From contig NZ_VNIK02000018.1 in NCBI RefSeq assembly GCF_007785775.2, forward strand, positions 1 to 64,000: a stretch of 64,000 bases of DNA, in the 5' to 3' direction. The stretch is from Flagellimonas hadalis (GTDB lineage: Bacteria > Bacteroidota > Bacteroidia > Flavobacteriales > Flavobacteriaceae). The position numbers and the translations under genes are program-made. This document shows, in pieces, positions 57,969-64,000 of this stretch. How positions within the stretch are numbered: the stretch's first letter is position 1; every line of letters starts with the position of its first letter. The notes beneath the pieces are model-generated. The model was not told where the DNA came from and searched no databases. It saw only the letters and a list, made by a program, of their open reading frames with translations.

Positions 57969-59192
57969 ATGAAAAATGTATTGACCATCATATTTGTCTT
58001 GACAAGTATCCTTTCCAACGGCCAGACCTTGGAGGATTACTTTAAGGTAGCGGCTGAGAACAATCCAGGGTTGCTTTCACAGTACAAAGATTTTGAGGCG
58101 GCGTTACAAAAAGTACCGCAGGTGAAGGCTTTACCAGATCCAAACCTGTCCTTTGGGTACTTCATCTCCCCGGTCGAAACCCGGGTAGGGCCCCAAAAGG
58201 CAAGGTTTTCACTGACTCAGATGTTTCCTTGGTTTGGAACCTTAAAGGCCCAAGGTGATGCCGCTGCACTTATGGCAGAGGCCAAGTACCAGTCTTTTTT
58301 GGATGCCAGGAACAAACTTTATTACGAGGTTTCAGCAGCTTATTTTCCATTGTACGAACTTAAGGAGTGGGTACGGATCGAAGAGGACAACATTGCCATT
58401 CTGGAATCCTACAGGACGGTTTCCAATACGAAATTCAAAAATGGCTTGGGATCATTGGTCGATGTCTTAAGGGTGGACGTGCTTTTAAAGGAAGCCCGGA
58501 CGAATCTGGGTATCCTTAAACATAAGGAAATCCCCCTTTTGGCGTCCTTCAATAAACTATTGGACCGTAAGGAAGATGAACAAATAAACATCCCTGAGAC
58601 CTTTGGGGTCAATGTACTGCCCATTGATTATGTCAAAGATTCCTTGGTAGTGGACCATCCGCTCTTGAATTCCCTGGAATTAAAGGTCAAGGCTGCAGCG
58701 GCATCCGAAAGGGCAGCCCTTAAACAAGGCCTGCCAAAAGTGGGGGTCGGACTGGACTATGTAATGGTTGATAAGCGTACCGACATGGTGGTTCCCGATA
58801 ATGGCAAGGATGTATTGATGCCCATGGTTACCTTGAGCCTGCCCCTATTCAGGGGTAAGTACAGGGCAGCCGAAAAGGAGGCCCAATTGATGCAGGAAAG
58901 TTATGCACTGCAAAAAAAGGAAGTCACCAATACATTGAAGACCAATTATGAAATGGCCGTTTTTGACATAAGGCAGCAGACGGATTTGATTTCCCTCTTT
59001 GATGAACAGATCATGGAATCGGAACAAGCACTCAATCTGTTGTTCACAGCCTATGGGAATTCCGGGAAGGACTTCGAGGAGGTGTTACGAATGCAGCAAC
59101 AATTGTTGAAGTATACTAAATTGAAAATAAGCGCATTGACGCAATATGAAATAGCGTTGGCCAAGTTTAACTATATCACGGCAAAAAAATAA
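57969..59192 (+). CDS. cusC: TolC-family outer-membrane channel (CusC-like)
   Basis: This 407-residue exported protein has a signal peptide (NVLTIIFVLTSILSNG, then Q). The alternating coiled-coil and strand pattern of outer-membrane efflux proteins follows: LEDYFKVAAENNPGLLSQYK, LPDPNLSFGYFISPVET, SLTQMFPWFGTLKAQGDAAA and a second repeat around 210-390. It is the outer channel for CusA/CusB. It begins one base after the cusA stop. Confidence 0.9.
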   Translation: MKNVLTIIFVLTSILSNGQTLEDYFKVAAENNPGLLSQYKDFEAALQKVPQVKALPDPNLSFGYFISPVETRVGPQKARFSLTQMFPWFGTLKAQGDAAALMAEAKYQSFLDARNKLYYEVSAAYFPLYELKEWVRIEEDNIAILESYRTVSNTKFKNGLGSLVDVLRVDVLLKEARTNLGILKHKEIPLLASFNKLLDRKEDEQINIPETFGVNVLPIDYVKDSLVVDHPLLNSLELKVKAAAASERAALKQGLPKVGVGLDYVMVDKRTDMVVPDNGKDVLMPMVTLSLPLFRGKYRAAEKEAQLMQESYALQKKEVTNTLKTNYEMAVFDIRQQTDLISLFDEQIMESEQALNLLFTAYGNSGKDFEEVLRMQQQLLKYTKLKISALTQYEIALAKFNYITAKK

Positions 59193-59196
59193 TCAG

Positions 59197-61038
59197 ATGA
59201 AATCAGAAACACAAAAAATAGTAAAAATAGCCTTGTCCACCTTGGTTCTTGGACTTTTGCTGGGATGGCTATTGTTCGGGGGCTCCAAGGGCAATGCCAC
59301 AGAGGAACACCAACATACTTCGGAAGTATCGGGAGAAACCATTTGGACCTGCTCCATGCATCCCCAGATCAGACAGACGGAACCGGGAGATTGTCCCATT
59401 TGTGGGATGGACTTGATCCCTTTGGAAAATGACAACGGTTCGGAACTGGACCCCATGGCCGTTAGCATGTCGAAAACCGCCATGCAGCTTGCCAATGTCA
59501 CTACGGAAATCGTGGGCAAGACCGCCCCGGTCAAATTGATCGATCTTAATGGCAAGGTGGAAGCGGATGAACGATCGATCTATTCCCAATCTTCCCATAT
59601 TCCCGGGAGGGTGGAACGGCTAATGGTCAATTTTACAGGGGAGTACATCAAACAGGGGCAGATCATCGCCTATATTTATTCCCCTGACCTGGTCACTGCC
59701 CAAGAGGAACTTTTTGAAGCAAGAAAGGTAGCGGACACCCAACCGCAGTTTTTTAATGCCGCCAAGGAAAAATTAAAAAACTGGAAGCTTTCCGACAACC
59801 AAATCGCACAGATACTTCAATCCGGGACCGTTAAGGAGGAATTGCCGATACATGCCGATGTTTCAGGCTACGTTACCGAAAAAATGGTAAACCTTGGCGA
59901 CTATGTCAACAAGGGCAAGGCATTATATCAAATTGCCAACCTGAACAGCGTTTGGGTACTGTTCGATATTTATGAGTCCGACATGCCCTGGGTAAGAAAA
60001 GGCGATGAAGTGGTCTTTACCATACCCTCGCTCCCGGGCGAAAACTTCAAAGGCAGGATTTCCTATATCGACCCGGTGATCAATCCCATGACAAGGGTTG
60101 CCAAGGCCAGAATCGAGATCGGGAACACCGGTTTAAGGTTAAAGCCGGAAATGTTCGCTTCCGGAACCGTAAAAGCAAAACAGCCCATTGCATCAGAAGC
60201 GATAACCATTCCTAAGTCGGCAGTGATGTGGACCGGGGAACGTTCTGTGGTATACATCAAGAATACCACATCCAATGGGGTGAATTTTGTGTTGCGCGAT
60301 GTCACCTTGGGACCATCGTTGGGAAATGGTTTCATTGTCAAGGAGGGGCTGCAAGAAGGGGATGAGATCGCGGTAAACGGGACCTTTAGTATCGACGCGG
60401 CGGCCCAATTGGCCGGGAAACCGAGCATGATGAATCCTGAAGGTGGGCCCGCCATGACGGGACATAACCACGGAGGCATGAAGATGGGGGATGACAAGGG
60501 TACAGGCGGTAGCGATCATTCGGAAATGGATATGGGGGATCCCGGCTTGGAAAACAAAACAGACCATTCTGATATGAACCAGCGAATGACGGCGACAGCG
60601 ACTTTTAAAAACCAATTAAAACAGGTGTTGAGCGCCTACTTGGAGTTAAAGGATGCGCTTGTCAATGATAATGCCGCCAAGTCCAATGCCGCTGCAAAAA
60701 AAGTGTTGTCGGCCTTGGAACATGTGGATATGAAACAATTGACGGACAAAAAGGCGCACGGCCATTGGATGACGATATCGAAGGAAATCTCCAATTCGGC
60801 GAATTCCATTTCAAAGATATCGGATATCAAAGCCCAACGCGATCATTTTAAACATCTGTCCGCCCATCTATCCAAAGGTGTCAAGCTTTTTGGGGTCGAT
60901 CAAAAGATATACGAACAGTTTTGCCCGATGGCCGATAACAACAAAGGTGCCTATTGGTTGAGTACGACCAAAGAGATCAAAAATCCCTATTTCGGAGAGG
61001 CTATGTTGACCTGCGGTGAAATCACCGATGAAATGTAA
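59197..61038 (+). CDS. cusB: CusB-type RND periplasmic adaptor with metal-binding domain
   Basis: This 613-residue protein has a membrane anchor (about 5-26). A heavy-metal-binding domain follows (CSMHP and CPICGMDL at about 50-75), then the HlyD/CusB adaptor core (GRVERLMVNFTGEYIKQG, VSGYVTEKMVNLGDYVNKG). A His/Met-rich linker (GHNHGGMKMGDD) leads to a C-terminal DUF3347-like domain (about 465-613). It joins CusA to CusC and may ferry Cu(I). The C-terminal domain has its own CxxM-like features (FCPMADNNKGAYW). Confidence 0.92.
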   Translation: MKSETQKIVKIALSTLVLGLLLGWLLFGGSKGNATEEHQHTSEVSGETIWTCSMHPQIRQTEPGDCPICGMDLIPLENDNGSELDPMAVSMSKTAMQLANVTTEIVGKTAPVKLIDLNGKVEADERSIYSQSSHIPGRVERLMVNFTGEYIKQGQIIAYIYSPDLVTAQEELFEARKVADTQPQFFNAAKEKLKNWKLSDNQIAQILQSGTVKEELPIHADVSGYVTEKMVNLGDYVNKGKALYQIANLNSVWVLFDIYESDMPWVRKGDEVVFTIPSLPGENFKGRISYIDPVINPMTRVAKARIEIGNTGLRLKPEMFASGTVKAKQPIASEAITIPKSAVMWTGERSVVYIKNTTSNGVNFVLRDVTLGPSLGNGFIVKEGLQEGDEIAVNGTFSIDAAAQLAGKPSMMNPEGGPAMTGHNHGGMKMGDDKGTGGSDHSEMDMGDPGLENKTDHSDMNQRMTATATFKNQLKQVLSAYLELKDALVNDNAAKSNAAAKKVLSALEHVDMKQLTDKKAHGHWMTISKEISNSANSISKISDIKAQRDHFKHLSAHLSKGVKLFGVDQKIYEQFCPMADNNKGAYWLSTTKEIKNPYFGEAMLTCGEITDEM

Positions 61039-61060
61039 TTGAACAAATGTAAATGAATGA

Positions 61061-63520
61061 ATGATGAAAATATTGAAATCTAAAATCTTGTTTTTTGTCC
61101 TAACTGCCTTGACGACCCATGTTTTTGGGCAAGTGGGGACAAATGGTGAGGACAGAAAAGAGGAAGGTAGACCCGTTCGGGAATACAATCTTGTACTGGA
61201 ACAGAACAAATTGACCCTCGGTGGGGTCACTGCCGATGCAATGACCATCAATGGGAGTATTCCGGGACCGGTCTTGGAATTCAACGAGGGTGACTTCGCC
61301 CTGATCAACGTGACCAATAAGATGGATGTGGAAACCTCCGTACACTGGCATGGATTGATCTTGCCCAATTTTTATGACGGGGTTCCCTATTTGACCACAC
61401 CGCCCATAGAACCTGGCACAACTTTCCAATATCGGATTCCGATCAACCAATCAGGTACCTATTGGTACCATTCCCACACCATGCTGCAAGAGCAAAAGGG
61501 GGTGTATGGCTCGATACTGATCCATCCCAAGGAAAAGACGTTGGACTACGATAAGGATTTGGTCGTGGTGCTCTCCGATTGGACGAACGAAAAGGCCATG
61601 AACGTGCTCCGAAACCTTAAACGGGGAAACGAGTGGTACCAGGTCAAAAAAGGGACCGCGGTGCCCTTGAGCAGGGTCATCAAGGAAGGTGCACTAGGTG
61701 CACAACTCAAATTTTGGCGAGATCGTATGGAAGGAGCGGATATTGCGGATATCTACTACCCCGCATTTTTGACCAATGGGAAAACATTGGCCGAATACCC
61801 TGATTTCAAACCAGGGGAAAAAGTGCGGCTCCGGTTCGTCAATGCCTCTGCCTCCACCTATTATTGGATGGATTTCGGTGGCGGTAACCCCATGGTGGTT
61901 TCCGGGGATGGTGTCGATGTGGAGCCTGTTTCCAAAAGTCGTTTTCTTTTTGGCATTGCCGAGACCTATGATGTCATCGTGACCGTTCCTGAAGGCACTT
62001 TGGAGGTAACGGCCACGGCACAGGACGGCTCCGGGCATACCTCGTTGCATTTAGGGCAGGGAACGCTTTTTCCCGCAACGACCATCGATAGGCCCGACAA
62101 AGTGGCGATGATGAAACAAATGGCCCAAATGGACATGAAAATGGGAGCTCCGGCAATGGCCGGCAACAAGAAGAAAAATACACCCGAATATTTGATGCAA
62201 AAGTATGGGATGCAGATGGACATGAAGGATGGCAGCATGGATATGGGTATGCACAATGGGATGTCGATGGATAAGACCGAAATGAGCGGTCAAAAGGATA
62301 AACCCATTGCGAAGATGGATGATAAAAGGCCTATGAATGCGAATGAAGATCATAGGCACATGGAGATGGATAAAAAGATGGGGGATATGGCAGGAATGGA
62401 AAAGGATTCAACGTCAATGAAATCCACCGGACATAAGGACAAGATGGAAAACCCTATGGTTCAGACTATGCCAATGATGCAGAAAGACACTTCAGCTTTT
62501 GATTACGATACCCGTAAAACGTATTTCAACTATGACTTCTTAAAAGCAAAGGAAAGTACTACCTATAATGCCGATCTGCCCGTCAATGACATTCTGTTGA
62601 ACCTGACGGGAAATATGCAACGGTATATCTGGAGTATGAACGGTGTGCCACTTTCAGAAACCGATAAGATCAAGATCAAAGGTGGGGAAGTAACCCGGAT
62701 CACCCTCAACAACCTGACCATGATGCACCATCCGATGCACCTCCATGGGCATTATTTCAGGGTCATCAATGAGAATGGTGAAAAGTCACCCTTGAAACAT
62801 ACGGTCAATGTGCCGCCCATGCAGAAAGTGGTCATCGAATTTTATAATGAAGAGTACGGGGATTGGTTTTTCCACTGTCATATCCTCTACCACATGATGG
62901 GGGGCATGGCCAGGGTTTTCAGTTATGATACCCCAAGGGATCTGAGGATGAAGGATTTTCCTGTTCAAAAGTTGGTAGATGAAACTGACCATTATTATGC
63001 TTGGGGTGCTGCCAGATTGGGTTCCAATTTTAATGAACTCTTCCTTGTTTCAAGTAATATCAGGAATGAATTTGGGGTACGGGCAGAATTTGACTACGAC
63101 CAAAATGCCGAGGTGGAAGTCAATTATAACAGGTATCTCAATGACTGGGTACGGGTCTATGCAGGGGTAAACACGGAAACCTCCATCCCTGATTCCTATG
63201 ACCGTTTCAATACAGTGGGACTGATAGGGGTCAAGTATTTTACCCCATACCGCTTTAATATGGATGTGAGTATGGACCACCAGCTGCGTCCAAGAATAAG
63301 GTTGGATAGGGAACTATTGCTTTTTCCCAGGATTTTCCTCGAGGGGGAATATGAATTTCGGGCCGATTTTGGATGGGTCAACGATTTGGGGAATTCATCC
63401 TATGAAAGTGAGACCCAATGGCTGGTAGGGGCCTCCTATATCCTTTCACGTAATTTTTCAATCCAGGCCAATTACAACAACCGATATGGTTGGGGCGGAG
63501 GCCTGCTAGCCCGTTTTTAA
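61061..63520 (+). CDS. copA: Multicopper oxidase (CopA/PcoA-like) fused to an outer-membrane barrel-like domain
   Basis: This 819-residue protein has a signal peptide (KSKILFFVLTALTTHVFG, then Q). Copper ligand motifs follow: SVHWHG, WYHSHTMLQEQ, HHPMHLHGHYF and WFFHCHILYHMMGGM. A Met/Lys-rich insert lies at about 350-470 (MKQMAQMDMKMGAPAM). Residues after 620 resemble CopB/PcoB outer-membrane barrels (YAWGAARLGSNFNELF, ASYILSRNFSIQANYNNRYG). The oxidase would convert Cu(I) to less toxic Cu(II). It lies 22 bases after cusB. Confidence 0.9.
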   Translation: MMKILKSKILFFVLTALTTHVFGQVGTNGEDRKEEGRPVREYNLVLEQNKLTLGGVTADAMTINGSIPGPVLEFNEGDFALINVTNKMDVETSVHWHGLILPNFYDGVPYLTTPPIEPGTTFQYRIPINQSGTYWYHSHTMLQEQKGVYGSILIHPKEKTLDYDKDLVVVLSDWTNEKAMNVLRNLKRGNEWYQVKKGTAVPLSRVIKEGALGAQLKFWRDRMEGADIADIYYPAFLTNGKTLAEYPDFKPGEKVRLRFVNASASTYYWMDFGGGNPMVVSGDGVDVEPVSKSRFLFGIAETYDVIVTVPEGTLEVTATAQDGSGHTSLHLGQGTLFPATTIDRPDKVAMMKQMAQMDMKMGAPAMAGNKKKNTPEYLMQKYGMQMDMKDGSMDMGMHNGMSMDKTEMSGQKDKPIAKMDDKRPMNANEDHRHMEMDKKMGDMAGMEKDSTSMKSTGHKDKMENPMVQTMPMMQKDTSAFDYDTRKTYFNYDFLKAKESTTYNADLPVNDILLNLTGNMQRYIWSMNGVPLSETDKIKIKGGEVTRITLNNLTMMHHPMHLHGHYFRVINENGEKSPLKHTVNVPPMQKVVIEFYNEEYGDWFFHCHILYHMMGGMARVFSYDTPRDLRMKDFPVQKLVDETDHYYAWGAARLGSNFNELFLVSSNIRNEFGVRAEFDYDQNAEVEVNYNRYLNDWVRVYAGVNTETSIPDSYDRFNTVGLIGVKYFTPYRFNMDVSMDHQLRPRIRLDRELLLFPRIFLEGEYEFRADFGWVNDLGNSSYESETQWLVGASYILSRNFSIQANYNNRYGWGGGLLARF

Positions 63521-64000
63521 ATGGCAGAATACAAAAAAAATAGCCTGAGTCTGACCAATACCATTGCTTTGGGAACCGGTGTGATGATCGGTGCGGGAAT
63601 TTTTGCGCTCTTGGGTCAGGTTGCCGAACTCTCCGGCCAATGGTTTCCCTTTGCTTTTTTAATCGGGGCAGTCATCTCAGGTTTCAGTTCCTACACCTAT
63701 GTCAAAATGTCCAATACCTACCCCTCTGCCGGGGGCATTGGCATGTACCTCAAAAAGGTTTACGGTAAAACGGCCTGGACCGCTACCGGTGCACTGCTGA
63801 TGGCCCTTTCCATGGTCATCAATGAGAGTTTGGTGGCCCGGACGTTCGGGACCTACGTATTGGAGCTTTTTGATGTGGAGTCGAAAGGATTCTGGCCCCC
63901 GATCCTTGGGGTATTGTTGTTGATCACAGCCTTTATTGTCAATGTGATGGGAAACAAAGCTATCGGGGGATCGTCCTTGGTCATGGCCATACTAAAAATC
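63521..64000 (+). CDS. APC-family amino acid permease, N-terminal part (runs off the window)
   Basis: From the ATG at 63521, immediately after the copA stop, 160 codons are open to the end of the window. The reading contains LSLTNTIALGTGVMIGAGIF and ALLGQVAELSG (helix 1 unwound motif of APC transporters), then SNTYPSAGGIGMYLKKVYGK and VNVMGNKAIGGSS. About five hydrophobic helices are visible. It imports amino acids, polyamines or related compounds. Zero spacing to copA suggests cotranscription with the copper arm, but its substrate and link to copper are unclear. Confidence 0.85.
   Translation, partial: MAEYKKNSLSLTNTIALGTGVMIGAGIFALLGQVAELSGQWFPFAFLIGAVISGFSSYTYVKMSNTYPSAGGIGMYLKKVYGKTAWTATGALLMALSMVINESLVARTFGTYVLELFDVESKGFWPPILGVLLLITAFIVNVMGNKAIGGSSLVMAILKI

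Noticed and set aside
1..64000. Search for tRNA, rRNA, CRISPR arrays, transposases, integrase and oriT
   Set aside because: None could be recognised by eye; a dedicated scan would be needed to exclude degenerate att sites or small RNAs.

Overview
The window is bacterial and looks like a marine Flavobacteriaceae genome (Bacteroidota). The evidence is a CTnDOT-type tra operon, HYC_CC_PP-family proteins, SHOCT and DUF5676 small proteins, A/T-rich leaders in place of strong Shine-Dalgarno sites, and moderate GC with AT-rich patches. I saw no rRNA, tRNA, CRISPR array or intact insertion sequence. Everything here was read by eye from sequence; no database search was run.

Layout. (1) 1-7925, plus strand: part of an integrative conjugative element. 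It opens with the end of a QatC-like gene and a complete QatD-like TatD nuclease (probable end of a Qat anti-phage module). A compact, mostly overlapping transfer operon follows: traE, F, G, I, J, K, M, N. (2) 7926-11696, plus strand: a scarred region. It holds gene-free sequence, a CusR-type response regulator with a 20-bp perfect palindrome on its start codon, an in-frame chimera of half a histidine kinase and half an RND pump, a truncated patatin phospholipase, and an AT-rich MtfA-type peptidase gene. (3) 12191-47359, minus strand: about 30 tightly packed genes that read like a stress, low-oxygen or dormancy island. They include two universal stress proteins, an M50-CBS protease, a pyridoxamine-oxidase-fold protein, PPK2, PRPP synthetase, an AMP/thymidine phosphorylase, a beta-CASP nuclease, an ATP-cone nuclease, a K+ channel, D-lactate dehydrogenase, glycogen phosphorylase, an alpha-amylase-family enzyme, phosphofructokinase, class I aldolase, type II GAPDH, acetate kinase, NDH-2, NhaA and a CopB-type metal ATPase. 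(4) 47506-53046 (minus) and 53610-64000 (plus): a copper/silver resistance cluster. The minus arm has small metal-binding and membrane proteins, two cytochromes c, a porin and an AraC regulator with a CxxC N-terminal domain. The plus arm has a HYC_CC_PP protein, cusA-cusC-cusB, a multicopper oxidase with an outer-membrane-barrel-like tail, and the start of an APC permease.

How it fits together. The island could let a cell mobilise glycogen to glucose-1-phosphate, run lower glycolysis with its own aldolase and GAPDH, dispose of carbon as lactate or acetate, balance adenylates with polyphosphate, PRPP and AMP phosphorylase, and manage ions and redox. The copper cluster covers sensing, periplasmic oxidation and efflux. 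The neighbouring transfer operon suggests that the whole cargo may be mobile, but no attachment site or integrase lies in this window, so that link is inference.
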